Shown: positions 45,038-58,036 of the stretch, one piece after another
Position numbering within the stretch: position 1 is the first letter of the stretch
Layout of the letters: each line of letters begins with the position of its first letter
Assembly (NCBI GenBank): GCA_010093605.1
Contig: MU004191.1
Location: forward strand, 1,171,832 to 1,235,831
Length of the DNA: 64,000 bases
Origin: Lophium mytilinum
Taxonomy: Eukaryota; Ascomycota; Dothideomycetes; Mytilinidiales; Mytilinidiaceae
Direction of reading: 5' to 3'
Notes under the pieces: model-generated
Seen by the model: only the letters and a program-made list of their open reading frames with translations
What the model was told of the DNA's origin: nothing
The model's database searches: none
Made by a program: the position numbers and the translations under genes

Positions 45038-45661
45038 TGTGTTCAACGTCGAGACTAGAGATCAAGACCCCATTTTACGGATTGCGAGATGGACTCGATC
45101 TTCACGAGAAATTGGTCCCCTGAACTATATGGCGGGAATGCTTTGTTGGCTGAGAACGAATGAATTACGTTTGCAAAACTCGTTGCAAATCAAGCCGAAT
45201 TCCTCAAGCTTATGGCAGTACGTCTGGCAACCTGGGGCTGCTCCTGGCGTGATTGTGTTGAATATTCCCAGCTGCCTAATTCCAAGCCTGAAACCTTTGT
45301 CTTTTGACAGCCATCCAAAATCTGCCGTCCGGAATTTGGATGTCTCGAAAACTTTTTGAGTGCATCTGGAAAATTTGACACCGCCAACATTCCACACTCT
45401 TTTGGCCGCCAAGACCTTCCCTATTGGGGAATGAAGGTGACGAATATTTTCTTCTTCAACAAGCACTTTGGATTAGTCCTCAGCTCACAGTGGCCGTTTG
45501 CTACGTTCCAAACGCAGCAAAAGAGGGAACGCGTATTCAATCGTCTATTCATGCTCCATAGCTATGCAAGTTCAGTCACGCAGAGAAGACCCAACCCCTC
45601 CACCAACCCATGCTATCCCTCGAGGAAATATATACAGGCCTCAACCCCATAATCCCCATCC
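45038..45661. other. Intergenic region between GST and protease genes
   Basis: A convergent 3' region. Frames on both strands have no recognisable domain. Confidence 0.4.
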
Positions 45662-47084
45662 TCACTTCGCCGCCTTCGGCGCAAACCCCAAACTCTGATT
45701 CCCCCCATTGAACACGACAAACTGGCTCTTAAACATCGTATCCCCATAAATCTGCAAGCTCGAGCCCCCATTACTCTGCACGCCGCCAAAACACGTCGTA
45801 TTCGTCGCATCCACCGGCGCAAACGTAATCTGATCCCCGGGCACATTCGCCACATACCCCCCAGTCCCAATCGCGACGCCGAAATCCGGTGGCGTGGTAT
45901 CGCACGGATACACGAACCCGCCGCTGTTCGGGTCATTCACCGCGCCTTTCACCTGCGCGTAGTACGCCTGCGCGACGGCGTCGTCGACGAGCAGCAGCGA
46001 GGTGCCGGTGTCGGCGATGGCGGGCGATGCGGCGGCGTTCTGCTGCGCTTTGCCGTTGATGGTGAAGCCCGGGGAGTCGAATTGCCAGAAGCCGTTGGTG
46101 GCGTCGACGGCGACAAAGGCGAGCGGGCCCGTGAATCGGGTGGTGTCGATGTTGCCGAATTCGTAGGTGCCGCTGCCGTCGGATTCGAGGTCGACGGTGA
46201 AGACGGGCTGGGCGAGGGAGGCCATGACGTTGTCGAAGAAGGTTTTTTGCGGGGTTTTGGCGCCGCCGATGGTTACTAGGGGGGGTTTTGTTAGTGGGGA
46301 GGTGGTGGGTTGGGGGGGAGGGGATAGGGCGTACCGGTGTTGAGTTTGCTGAACGCGAGGCCGACGAGGCCGTCGTTGTTGGTGTCTTGGACGAAGGATT
46401 GGGAGACGGCGGTTGCGAGCTCGACGGCTTGTGCGGTGACGGTTGCACCGCCGATGTCGACGACGTCGTTGCCAACTGTTCCTGCGGCATCGCTACCGTC
46501 ACCATAGGAGATGGAGAAGGCGGCATTGTCGATGGCCTTGAATGTGCTGCTCTTTGTTGGGTCGAAGGCAGTATGGCCACCGATTTCAGCTGTGGAGAGC
46601 GCGGTGTTAAAGACCCAGCTGTTGTTATGTGTCAGTGGAGCTACAGCGTAGGGACGAATGATACATACAGATCAGAAGAACCGGTGTCGAAGTCCATGTT
46701 TAGGGTCTGCCCTCCAATCTTGACTGGAGAGAGAAAGAGAGCATCATTGTTCTCGGGCGTTGCAGCAACCTCGCCAGTTCCGTTGCTCGCAGGGGCAGTA
46801 GATGGAGCAGCATTTCCAGGAGTCGTGGCATTGCCCTGGGATAATGGTTGCTTGACGCCGTGTTTCTTGCCGCGATGATGCCTCTTTGCTCCGATGATGC
46901 CCCACTTGTACTTCCGATAGGCTTTTGTTATGGCGTCCATTCCATTTAGTTGACGCTTGCTTGCTGTGTTGATGCTGCGTGGGACTTTGAATGACCGACC
47001 GACTAGCTTGGCTGGAGTAGGGGCAGCTAGTGCGACAGTTGCTAAGAGAGCGACGAGAAGAAGAAAGACTCGTAGAGAAGGCAT
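45662..47084 (-). CDS. Secreted pepsin-family aspartic protease (A1)
   Basis: The model is complement(join(45662..46275,46335..46618,46669..47084)), 437 residues. The signal peptide is residues 1-20 (ending in TVALA), with a basic propeptide to about 105. Both catalytic aspartates are present: Asp133 in DTGSSDLW and Asp322 in DTGTS. The flap Tyr is in SISYGDGS. These mark an active endothiapepsin/penicillopepsin-like enzyme that cleaves protein at acid pH outside the cell or in the vacuole. The conserved SSDLW motif is split across the first intron and restored by splicing. The C-terminus is QSLGFAPKAAK, so no GPI anchor is predicted by eye. Confidence 0.93.
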
Positions 47085-49246
47085 GATGAAATGCTGTCCG
47101 GCAGCTATGTGAAAATGCGAAGTGGAATGAAGGTTGTATCAAAGTACTATACAAGAAAGAAAGAAGTGACTCAGTCAAAAGAACCGGCCAAAGAGCGACC
47201 ACGCACAGCGGGAAAAGAAGCGAAGAGAGGGAAAGAGAAGACAAGAAAAGAGAAAGAGGAGGAATGAGGACACAGCTGAGAGTGGCGATGGTGCTAAAAT
47301 GCATGAACTACGTGCTCTATATGGTAGATCTGGCACCGCACCCACTCCAGCCCCGCGGCCACGCCAGCTTCAGGGAGATTCACATCCTCAGCACGCCAGC
47401 AAGGGTCCATCAAACGCGGTAGTTTCTATGTGAGGCCGTTGGGGCTGTCTGAGCCATTGAGACGGGCGCATGGAGCCGCCAGTCAGTGCAGCGGAGCCAA
47501 AGCACCAGGCGGAGGCGGGAATGGCTTGCAGGCAAGCGACAAAGGTGAAGTCGAGCCGCGACTGATTGGAGATTTTCGTCAAGGACGGTGCTGCCCGTGC
47601 CGTGGTGCCGTCGGACGCATCACACACCTTACGCGGCAGACTGGTGGTGGTGCTGAGGGCGTCGCCAAAGGGAGCGTCAGGATTGGTGGAGTGGTGGTGC
47701 GGTTAGTGTGTCACGTTTCAGACTTGAGACTCCCCCACAGTTTACTGGCCTGCTGAAACCGGCCAGCCAAGCCTCTCACCTGGTCCGTTACAGCCTAGTA
47801 GTCCAAGCATCTCATTGTTTGATGCTTATTTCTGCTGCCAGTGGACTGTTGTGGTCCCAAATCGTCGACGAGTCCGGTTTCAGGGGAGAGGCTGACGATC
47901 CGTCCTTTCGTTTCTGTGCCTTCAAAGAATGAAACTCGGACTGCGGAGACAACTCTTGAACAAGAAGCCTCGAAGCGGCCCGTTTCGAAAGCGTGACTGT
48001 TTCGTGGCAAGGCATTATGGGAGACGAGAGAGGCTGATTTCGGTCATATCTAAACGGGCCAGCTTGGCCAGGCCATTCGATGTTCGTGTCGTTCATTTGC
48101 AATATCGGGGTAAGACGAAGAGACTACGCTTCACTGAGAAACGCTAAGGAAACGGATCACGACGCAGTGAAGTATCTATTGAGGAGTTGATTGGTGTGGG
48201 ATGGCCTATTTCACAGTAGAGAAAAAGACTATACAAGTACTATTACGAACATGAGCACCAATAGGCGCGTTAGTGAGCTGCAAGAAGGCAGGTTTAATAA
48301 GCCCAGTTGAGAACCTTAGACGAGACAAGTCTTTTGCTGGTTAACTGTCATAGCCAAAGTCCACTCGAGTGCAAACAAGAAATCAGTGAGTAATTCTAGA
48401 TCAAGCCATCCCTGCGGTCATACCAAACAGCCTTGAAGATGAGAAGATTCCTCATTATATTACCGGGCAAGTCAAGGCGACAACGCGCCACTGTTTGCTA
48501 CTGTTGTCAAACAGACTCGTGCGCCAGCTTCTTGCAACGGTATAGTGCAGGGATAGCATGAAGCAGTGAAAGCGGTCCTAACGACATTCCGTCTACGCGC
48601 AGTACCTGTTTCAGACGACCGACCTAGTCACGCCATGCACGGTGACTACGCATCGTTGCTCCAATAAACGGTTCATGCTGTTAGCTGCCTGAGGCGTCCT
48701 GCAGCGAAGAGGACGTCCGCCCGGAGCATACGTCACGGTCTCCAAAATTTAAAAGTCGTGAGCTGGTTGGATTCTACAATATACCTCAGGTCCACTCCGA
48801 AATGCAAAAGTCTTCTACTCACTCGCCTCCTGCTTCCAATCAGTCTCAGGGCTGCAAAACCACGAGGACTCATACCCCGCTCCTTCCCTCTCTCCAGTCT
48901 CCAGCTATGACACAGAAACCCCCGTATCCCCTCCCGTCCCCAGAAACGCCTGTGAATTCAACAACCCCTGTCCACTCCAGTGCAGTCAATGTCAACTACG
49001 GTAACAATTACCACCGCCATCTTAACGCAGCGTAAAAGCGGTTGAAAAAAAAGAGAAGAGCCAGCCGCCGTGATGCACCTCGATATGCAAAATCAGATAC
49101 GTAGAGGAGAGAAAGCAAGGAAAACTGCATGAGAGGAGAGAAAATAGGACGGGGTGAAGCTAGACACGGGAACGCCGCACATTTCCGTACATAGAGCAGA
49201 AAGGGGAATGAGGCTAATGAAAACTCTAGTCTGCTTTGCTCTGGTC
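47085..49246. other. 2.2-kb gene-poor region
   Basis: Upstream region of the protease gene, with a purine-rich stretch (GAAAGAGAAAG type) near 47180-47265 on the plus strand. A 77-codon frame at 48802-49035, rich in Ser/Thr/Pro, is not convincing. No other feature is seen. Confidence 0.45.
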
Positions 49247-51516
49247 CTATCTCAAAAAGTCACTCCGGACATTAATGAAGGCACCCGCGCCGCCGTCCTC
49301 CGCGAGGTCCGCGACTAGCACCTCCGTCTGCTGGCACAGTCGCTCGAGTGCTGCCGAAGACGATTTGCCCAATGAGACTGCGTGACCATTAGCACATTTC
49401 CTTCCTCAACTCCCAGACCAGTCACAGAAGGGAGGTTAGACATACCTAAGATCGCACTATTCAGCTCCTCGGCCACTGGCACCCTCCCACTAACATCCAA
49501 CAATGACGCCAAGCTGCTCTCCCTCGCGTCCGGATACGCCATCAGCGCAAATGTGTCCGTCAGCGCCTTCTTGACCTCACGCCTCGGGTCGTTGCTAAAC
49601 TCGGCCTTCAGCTCTTGCCCGTATATGAGCGTCTCCTGCAGCATCTCCTGGTACCGCGCCGAGCTGTCGACAGGTTCTTCCGTGTCCATGCTTTCGGCGC
49701 CCCATTGCCCGTCGGTGGTGGCAAACTGGTCGTCGAGCTCCATTTGGTGGTCGAAGACGTCGTAGTCGTCGGAGCCGTGGTGGTGGCCGTTAGTGGCGGA
49801 GCGTTTCGAAGGGACGGTCAGCTCTGTGCATTTTCGCACCATCTCAATGAACTTGCGGCAGCGGAGTTTGAAGTAGATGTTTTCGTTGTCGCGGAGGACG
49901 GTTGGGCGGTATGCGGCGGTATGTTTGAGGGCTTTGTCGATGTCGCCGTCAAGTATTGCGGCACGAATTCCTACGTTTCACGTTAGATATGGCTAACGTC
50001 CATAAGAAAAGACTGGGTCTTACTTTGCCGATTTATCGCGTCCATGTCTTCTGCAGGATCCAGGTGCTTGAGTCCGGGATCAGCATTGTTTGAGAGCGAT
50101 CTTGATTCTTCCCGAACTTCTTCTGCAAAAGCTCGAGCTGTTTCCACGTATCCGTCGTGAGCTAGATATTGTACGATGAGCTCGTGGATGAGTGCCGTTT
50201 CGTCCATTTGGGGTCGATTTGACTTCGAGCTGTGGCTACCGGGGACGTTTATCATATTTATCTCACTCTGAATCTTTTCTTTCTCTTTCTATCGAACCAT
50301 TAGGAATCTTAAAAATGTGCAGATAGCTTTGATGACTTACCTTCACCATGCTATCGATATCGAAGACGAAAGGTGTTTGCCCGAAATTCGCTCTCAGAGT
50401 CTCACCGGGTTTCCTCATTCCTACCATGGGATAGAGTTTCTCGTGTTTAATGTCTCTGAATGCAACCCCTAAGGCCGGTTAGCGCGCGTCGTGCAACAAC
50501 AGGATTGAATATTTACCGATTTCACTTCCATTCTTTGTGAAGAAAGCACATCCTGTGCGAAAGTTTATGCCACAGCCTATGACATCTGACGTTGTGAACT
50601 TAGGTCCAAATTGCTTGCCGGATGTTGTATTTGAAAAGATCATTCCATCGTCCCCATGATATGCCCACGATTCGGGCTCCCAGCCTGGTATCCTATTCAA
50701 AACGACCTTGGAACTTCCGAATCCGATACCAATCATCCTGCTCAAGATGTGTTAGCCTTGGTAGACAACATTTGGGCACTTGGCTCACCCTTCTTTACCC
50801 TTTGACACCACCGTAACTTCAAAGTAGTATATGCCGCACTGTCGTGGCATTGGGTAATCTGTCCGTATGGAGGCCGACTCTTCATGTGTCTTTGCAGGTC
50901 CCTGGAAGCGCACCTCCAGTCCATCTCCTTGAACCTCTATCTGGGCGAATTTATCCGCTTCACTCCATCTCATCGGCCATGATGCGACGTGCTCCTCTAC
51001 CAGCGGCGGCGCTCGCTCAATGATATCGTGTGTCATCCCCCGGTGCGACGGCACCATCTTATGTAGGTTGACGCTGCTAGAACTGGTGGAGAGGGACGCT
51101 GTGGCGGACGAGTGGTTGGATCGATGCTCGCGCTGGGCGGCAAGCTTTGCCTTGTGGGCCTCCTCCAGCCTTTCTGCATGGCGAGAGCCTCGGAGATATG
51201 ATGGCACGAAGAATGATGAGGCCTGTTCCTCATGTCCTACGACGCCAAAGCCGTTCCCCATGCTCCCAAACTGGCTCGCGTAGGTGGGCAGCGGCCCAGC
51301 GCTCCTCCCCCATGGCATAGACATGCCGTTATGATGACCATCCGCTTCTAGTGACCTTGAATGGTTCCGGGCGTGGCCAGAAGAGCCGTGGTGTGGTGCT
51401 GCTTGTCCAGATGTCGCGTTGGCGTTGACCAGGTGTGAGAAAGCGCCGGAGCGTTGAGGATTGGTCGAAGAAGCTTGGCCAGAGACAACGGAGGCGTACG
51501 AAGACCTCCGGAACAT
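49247..51516 (-). CDS. gid1: Gid1/Vid30 (RanBPM) subunit of the CTLH/GID ubiquitin ligase
   Basis: The model is complement(join(49247..49377,49446..49970,50024..50288,50341..50468,50517..50737,50789..51516)), 665 residues, with five in-phase introns of 48-68 nt. The domain order is a disordered Ser-rich N-terminus, a SPRY domain at about 190-350 (YYFEVTVVSKGKEG, GIGFG, GWEPESWAYHGDDG, GCGINF, CAFFTKNG), LisH at about 390-420 (ALIHELIVQYLAHDGYVETA), CTLH (IRAAILDGDIDKAL) and a CRA helical region. This is the RanBPM/Vid30 architecture. In yeast the GID complex ubiquitinates gluconeogenic enzymes when glucose returns. An ATG at 51669 would add 51 residues; I chose MFRRSSYASVV. Confidence 0.92.
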
Positions 51517-52537
51517 GGCGGAGCCCGCAGTGTTAGCTGGAAGGTGGAGTTGGCTGCGATGGCAGGTGTTCAGGGCCGTTGAATGCGGATGTCGGGTAGA
51601 GATATGGAGGTATGAAGATGGCGTAGTTGCGGGCAAGTAAAGCGACTGCGGAGGGCAGATCAACGGCACCTGCTGCTCTGTGCCGCGGCTACAAGTCCAG
51701 GAATCTTTGGCATGGTTTGGTTAACACAGCTCGCGCAACGCGTGTGGTGTATGAGCTACAGAGGCGGTGGGATGAGGTGCTTGAGTTGGTGGCCAACGAA
51801 GCTGGGAAGCGGCAACAGATGCGGGGAGTCTTGTCAACAATGATACCTCACCAGTCCAACATACGCAACTGATATTTACTTGATTCGGTACGAACTACGG
51901 CAGTTTGTGAGTATCGCAACAGGTGAATATAAAAGTCAAAAGACATTAGTATGTCAGGTACTCCTCAGCCCCCGTGACCGCCACTTCTCCAACGGCCGCC
52001 GATTATTCACGTCATCAAGTGACAGCGAAGATGGATGTTTAGGATGCTAGAACAGCGCAGACGTATGCCACGCGTGCGGAGCAATCACGCCCACGCTTGA
52101 GCCTGTATTGACTCTATCTAGGCTCCTATGCTGGAACGGATAAAGCGACCCAGCCCATTCGATGCAGGCCAGACCGCGTGACTTATCAGTCACATCGCCA
52201 TGGTCCTTTTCCCTATGCCTAAAACTCCGGCTGCCCGTATCCGCAGCCTTTTGCCTTCACCGGACGCCGAACAGATGATGCCAATAAACCCATCTAAAAC
52301 GACAAGGGCAGAACGTAATGATCCAAGTAAAAGCAAAAGCAAATGCCAGTAGCAGCTTCCGTCCCGAATGACCTATGTAGGTAGAGTAAGTCCCCAATGT
52401 GTTCAGACATCCAGCGACATGCACGGTAATGCTTGCACGTGATTGCCAACATGGAACTGTAAATCGTCAGCATGCTTCAGCTAGCAGTAAAAGGGAAATG
52501 GGAGGACAAGCGGAACGTACCTATGCTAGAAATCATC
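51517..52537. other. Intergenic region upstream of gid1
   Basis: Promoter region of gid1 and 3' region of ies4. No gene, repeat or RNA is recognisable. Confidence 0.4.
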
Positions 52538-53542
52538 TCAGGACACAACCACGGCGGGAACAGGAGACGAGGCCAGGATGTTGGCATTGGGCGGAATTGG
52601 TGTGCTGGAGTCGCCGGCACTGTTGCTCTTCTCGCTGATGGCACTGCTCTCGTCCTTCATCTTCGTGTCGCTGGACGCGGTTGTGTCGCTCTTCACGTCG
52701 CCATTGAAGTCGACGGCAGATCGCTTGGGAGCACGCCATGTTGGAACAGTCCAAGTGACGCCCGTGAAGCTCTTGATGGCAAAGGTCTTCTTTCCCCACT
52801 TCCGGCACGGTTTTCCAGTGCGGTCGAGCGCACGAAGGCCGGCGTTGATGGGGCCCCCGTTGGCCTTTGGACCAAGCTTCTGGATGGGAGCAGGAGCGGC
52901 GAAGGCGCCCTTGGCGAGCGGGTCGTTGATGAGGTCTCCGCTATTAGATAGTTAGCGTGTGCAGAAGATGGCTTGAGTTTTGGAGTGAGAGGGGATGATG
53001 AGCGATAGGACGAAGCTTGAAAAATCGCTTCGATCAGTTCAGACGACAGGCGACGGCGATGATGTTTTGCCATATCGCTATCGCTCATCTCGTAGGAGCA
53101 GCGGAATCAGTACTTACAGTCGCGGCTTCTTCTTGGGGCCAGGCTTGCCTCGAGGCTTTGGCAGACCATCAGGTGTGAGGTTGGCAGCGCCCCTCTTGGA
53201 GCCGGGCTTTGGTCCAGGGACGCCCTTTCGCTTCACGCCAGCAGCTGTAGGAGGTGCCAGAGAGCTCGAGGCGGTGGTCGAGTTGGGCAGCAATGGAGTG
53301 GCGTTCGAGTCGGACGGGTTCTCGGAGGACGATGGCTCGTTTGCTGTCGCAGTCGGAGTCAAGGTCGACGTGGAGGAGGGCTTTCGTGAGCTTGAGTCCT
53401 TTCGCGCCAACTCAGGGCTGGCCGAGGGGAACTGCCTGAGCTTGTCGGCAGGCAGGGAGAATTTGACAACCAGGGACTTGGTCAGGCGAGCAGCCATCTT
53501 GGTGGTGGCAGGCGCTGGGGTGGCAGCGGTGATGGACGACAT
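52538..53542 (-). CDS. ies4: INO80 chromatin-remodelling subunit Ies4
   Basis: The model is complement(join(52538..52940,53118..53542)), 275 residues. Conserved blocks of the Ies4 family (formerly DUF1711) are seen: LVVKFSLPADKL near the start, KRKGVPGPKPGSKRG and GKPGPKKKPRLGDLIND in the middle, and NAGLRALDRTGKPCRKWGKK with KSFTGVTWTVPTW later. Ies4 is a small subunit of the INO80 nucleosome remodeller, phosphorylated in the DNA-damage checkpoint in yeast. The basic AT-hook-like GPKP stretches fit DNA binding. The single intron is 177 nt and splits a Leu codon cleanly. The rest is Ser/Thr-rich and likely disordered. Confidence 0.88.
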
Positions 53543-56207
53543 GGTCGACAGGCCGGCGTTAGAGCTGTGGTTGATGATGGAAAGGAGTCGTGGTGATGGC
53601 GACGGGGAGGGCGGGTTTCAGTCAGGGCGCTTGGTCAAAGAGGCCGTCACAGGCGCGAGCGGCGAGCACAGCGGTGCGTGGCTGGCGAGCAGCGGCGTGA
53701 GTCGCGACAGGGTGGTCTGGTGTGCGTGCCACGAAGTATCTGGATGGCTTCGTGGAGGGTTGGGTGGTGTGTGGGTGTGGAGGGCGAGGGCTGGTGTGAG
53801 GAGGAGGGCGGAAGCTTGGTGTCTTGCATGATGCGGCTGGTATGGAGTGCTCATTCTCGGCCGGCATCGCTAAGGATTATTGGGGGACTCTGCTGGTAAT
53901 TCTGGATGGCCCAGGTGAAGCCAGGAGATTTACGCACGGGCCAACCCAAGCGCTCCTCAACACCACTCGATTCTGGCGATGGGCGATGCTGCATCCGGCG
54001 CGTGTGCATTCGGCGGCCCTCGTCGCAAAATGTGCGTTGAGCTGCCCGAATTACTGCTCGTCCACGGCGTGCCTCTGCGCGCGAATGCCCGTTTGCGAGT
54101 GTTCGGCGTGTCTCCTGCCTGCGCGGCTTCTCTTGCAACAGGACTTGTGCCCATCTCTCCGCCCCTCCGGCTTAGCTGGTTCGGCCCTGCCCAGTCCAGT
54201 GAGGCTTATGTGGCCAATCCGCCCCGAATTCGTGCAAAACACGCTCCCCAGGCTCCCCGACGGTCTGAAAAGCAAGCATCAAAGCCCACCGCCATTGTTC
54301 CAGAGCCACGTCGGGCTCCACCTGCTGCCCTCGTTGTTCCTCTTTGTTCCTCGTTCTTGGGGCAGCTACGTCGCTTTGTTCCCACGCAGGTACCGCAAAC
54401 CTTGGAGGCCGCTATATCGCGTTATCTTGTCGTCAGCCCACACGGTGCGGCCCTTGCAGCCTGCAATCACCCTCTTCCCTCGCCATCCGTCAGCTCCTCA
54501 CTACTGCCCCGGACGAGCCACGCTTCGGCCTCCGACGCTGCAAATGCCCTCATGTCGCTACCTACGCTTGTACGGCGGAAGACTGATTTCAAACCAGACC
54601 TGTGACTTCCCGTACATCTCCAGTACTCGGATATTAATCTCCAGGCTTGCTAGGGCCTTGCCGCCTTTTCAGGATTTCGTTGACATCGCATCGTCTATTT
54701 TAGTGAGGAGCTATCATGGCCTGGCTCCGCGGGTCACAACTCCTTAACCAAGGTGCAAGCGTCTTCGAAGCCGGCGCGATCCGTGCCCGCGTCAAGTAGC
54801 ATCTTCTCCCAGATTTCAGGCTGTATTCAAGTCGCACAAAAAGTGAAGCTACGCAAGCAGTGGCAAGCACCCTTTTTAATAATTGGACGATCTAGTCACC
54901 GCACGTCACGTCAAGATCACGTGATCGAGCTTCCTTTTTCCGGACATTAGCACTCAAAGTCAACGAAATTGCTAGAAGTACATCACTTATAGTACTGAAA
55001 TACTCCAGAAGTGGTTAATGTGGGATGAAGGGACTACTCTAGGTAATTATTCAAAGTCGAGAATCGAATGCGATGTCGTAGGCAAGTCAACACCTTCCGA
55101 GGGACTTCCAAGTGCAGTGCAGGTCAAAACATATTCAAAGGCTAGTCTGAATAACACTCATTTCTATGTCTGAACTCGAACATATTCATGACTGCGCATT
55201 GAAACCGCATAAGGAGAAGGGGCATACACTAACGCAGTGTTCGACCAATCAGCACGGCTCTTCGAATTCGCAGGATGCGGAAAGTCCCCTGACATTTTCC
55301 GAGGTTAGCCTAGCCAAGTACACGCTGTTCCAACTGCCGTAAAGGACTCGGTATAGAATCGCTGGTCTCGTTTTGATGGACTTCGAGTCACAGTCTGAGA
55401 GGTCGTTCTTGCCCTTCACTCGATATCTCACTTGCCAAGCATCCCGTTGAAGATCGGGAAGATGGTCCCGGTGGTGGCGATAACACGGACCTGAAGGAAC
55501 ATAGAGGAAGATGATACTTCAACTGCAAGCCCCGCAAAGAAGCAGACTCGAGAACTGCCGAAGCTTCAAACGCCTCTGAACATGCTGGTCACATGCACAC
55601 GGGTAGTCGCGTCTATTCCGAGAAGAGTGAGTAGAATCCAGGACCAGCGCGTTCCGGACCGCTACATCCTGGCCTTTGTACGACACTCCCAAAACGCCTA
55701 TCTCCGCTATGAACTTGGGTAGTCCACTGCCACCCTTTAATGCTCAGGTCGCCTCCCGAAGTAGCTCTAACATGTAGCCTAAATAATACCCTTTTAGGCA
55801 CTACTCCCTATACACGTGTTTGTACAGGTATTGAGTGACTCGAGTAGTGGTAGAATGGAGATTTACGCAACAGTGACGAAGTGCAGTATGTAGGTGACAG
55901 GTCACTTCGAAACTTTGCTTCTTCGATAATATTTCCGCGTTGACGCAAGCTGCGGGCCGCGTTCCTCATCACGAGCACTGGTGGTGTAACAGTGCATCAG
56001 GGGCCCCCGCGGTACAAATACTTACAGGCTGAAGGTCTTCTCCTCTTTCCCTCTACCAAGTTTGCTCCCCGTGATTTTCTTGCCATCCTCTCGATCCGTT
56101 CCAGCTCCCCTCACGTTCTGCGATATATCTTCAGATCTCGCCAGAATAACCTTTGAATCTTTTGATCAACCTCATCTACCTTTCATTGTACCGCGTATCC
56201 AACCCGA
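53543..56207. other. 2.7-kb region between divergent ies4 and the next gene
   Basis: Likely promoter of ies4 on the left. Long frames overlap at 53824-54747 and 53979-54605 on the plus strand, but they show no domain and read like translated GC-rich noncoding DNA. From 54.75 kb on, stops are frequent in all frames and nothing is recognised. Confidence 0.45.
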
Positions 56208-57543
56208 ATGCCTATCATGGGGACGTGGTACTGGGTTTCTGACATGCCCAACCCGCCCTCTGTTTCTTTTAGCACAGAAAACAATGTCGAGCGAGAAACT
56301 ACTCCACCACAAGGCTACACCGACGACGGTAGCTCGCGGATAGGCTACCCGACCTTCCCCGATCCAGACCCTTGGGACGAGTTCCGTTACGAATGTCATC
56401 AGATAAACCTGTTCAAGATGGCGATGCGGATGGACAGCAGAGTCGAAAGGGAACGGAAGTTACTCGAAGTGCGGGTAAAGGATCAGATCCGTGCTGAGGA
56501 AAGGCAACGGACAACAGCGGAGGCACGAAGGAAGATGCAGAAGAGACACGCACAACGAAGGAGACGAACGAAGGTGGTGAAAAGGTGGATCGCGTCGTCG
56601 CAAAGCCAACCAGGTAGTGAGGTTAATCCGGTTGATTTGACTTCAGATATCGACAACACTCCCACTCCTCAAAACGATGCGGCGGAGGGATCATTTTCAC
56701 TACCTCACAGCCTTCGTTCGCCGATGCTGGGGTCCCGTGCCACGCTTCCATCACCACGAGCCGGTAATAGGAAGCTAGCTACCCGATCTTCATCCGGAAC
56801 ATCTACATCGCCGCGTCGATTACATTCTATCAAAATCCCACCGTCGACCATCAACCGCGATGAATATCAGTACATCGAAGTCCCTGAACCGCCGGTGACT
56901 CCTGTAAGACAGGTCAGCCGTGACGAGTTTGGGACTGCAATGTCCACGCCTGCTTCCGTCAGAAGTTACGCAACGAGTGCTCCGACGCCCTCATCCATCT
57001 CGACCACTCCTTACACGCCCACCGTCGGAGACCCTGCCGAAGCATCGGACATTGATGGCAGCGTGGCTCCTCGAAAAAACGCTCTAAACCTCACGCGGGT
57101 AAGTTTGAGTGCAAGGTCTCCTGACGAGTCTACATACACCAAGAGAATAAACATACACTCAACAAACTGCACACACTTCCTTGACTACTACAAATAGCAC
57201 AACACCTTCTTCAACCCAATGTGCACGATGCCCGTATATGCATAAAGATACTGGATCGCCCATAAGCAATTCGTAGAAGAGTGTGCACAGGCTTCCACCA
57301 CGACGCCGTATTATTTCATGCCTTTTTTGTACTTAAAGCTGACAACACACGTAGGCCCCCCAACGCCGCAAAAGAGCTCGCATCGAGCAAGACCGCCCCA
57401 TCCCTAAAACTAAAACGATCACCCGGTCTAGGCCCCCTCACGCCCCCAAGACCCGCCGTCGAGTCACCGAGGAAACGGCTGTTCAGAATCACGGCACCCG
57501 CGGTTGGGGATGGGGAGGGCTGGATTGGATGAAAATTTTCTGA
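56208..57543 (+). CDS. Unrecognised Ser-rich protein with a basic helical region
   Basis: The model is join(56208..57098,57355..57543), 359 residues, with a 256-nt intron. I do not recognise the family. Residues 65-130 form a strongly charged helix, probably a coiled coil, with RVERERKLLEVRVKDQIRAEE and then an Arg-rich stretch (KRHAQRRRRTKVVKRW) that could be a nuclear localisation or nucleic-acid-binding segment. The rest is Ser/Thr/Pro-rich. The last exon adds another basic segment (PQRRKRARIEQD) and ends in GWGWGGLDWMKIF. A downstream ATG at 56217 is an alternative start. A nuclear protein is plausible, but no function is assigned. Confidence 0.65.
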
Positions 57544-58036
57544 GGTGGTGTGTGAAGACTGATTTCATTGTTTGCAATGGAAGGGAGGAGGTTGATGTGT
57601 GAATCTTGAAGGAACCGTGGGCGGTAAGGTGCTTGCATTGGTTTTGCCGGTTTGCGTCAAGATGACAGGTTTTTGTAGAAGATTTTAGCGTAGTATATGG
57701 GTATAGTTTGGTTTCTAGCACATCTTCGCCCTGTTCTGACCTGCTCTTCGTGATACGTTTTGGGCATATAAGTGTACAACGCGACCGTCGAACTCTTCGT
57801 CCAGTCAAGGCTGCGTACAGAATCGACACTTCCGGGACTGCTCTGGGCGAGCCTGCGTAATTGAAAACAGAACATGTCCAAGATGGCATCGCTTCGGATC
57901 CCGCGAGTCTGCTCCGCTACGGTTTCCTCCCAGGTTCGTGAAGTAGGTCGGCTGGGGTGGCACCGCTCCCGTTCGCTGTAGGCCGATATGGTTGGATTCA
58001 AGAGGGGTGACAATGATATCGTTGTCCTCCCTCGGA
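57544..58036. other. Intergenic region between convergent genes
   Basis: The 3' regions of the Ser-rich protein gene and rpa43. Overlapping minus-strand frames have no recognisable domain. Confidence 0.4.

Noticed and set aside
48802-49035. A 77-codon Ser/Thr/Pro-rich frame.
   Set aside because: Low complexity throughout and no domain, so it is not distinguishable from chance.
53824-54747. A 307-codon plus-strand frame, overlapped by a 208-codon frame in another phase.
   Set aside because: Both frames lack any recognisable domain, are Cys/Pro/Arg-rich in a way typical of translated GC-rich noncoding DNA, and overlap each other over 600 bp; the stretch is the upstream region of ies4.
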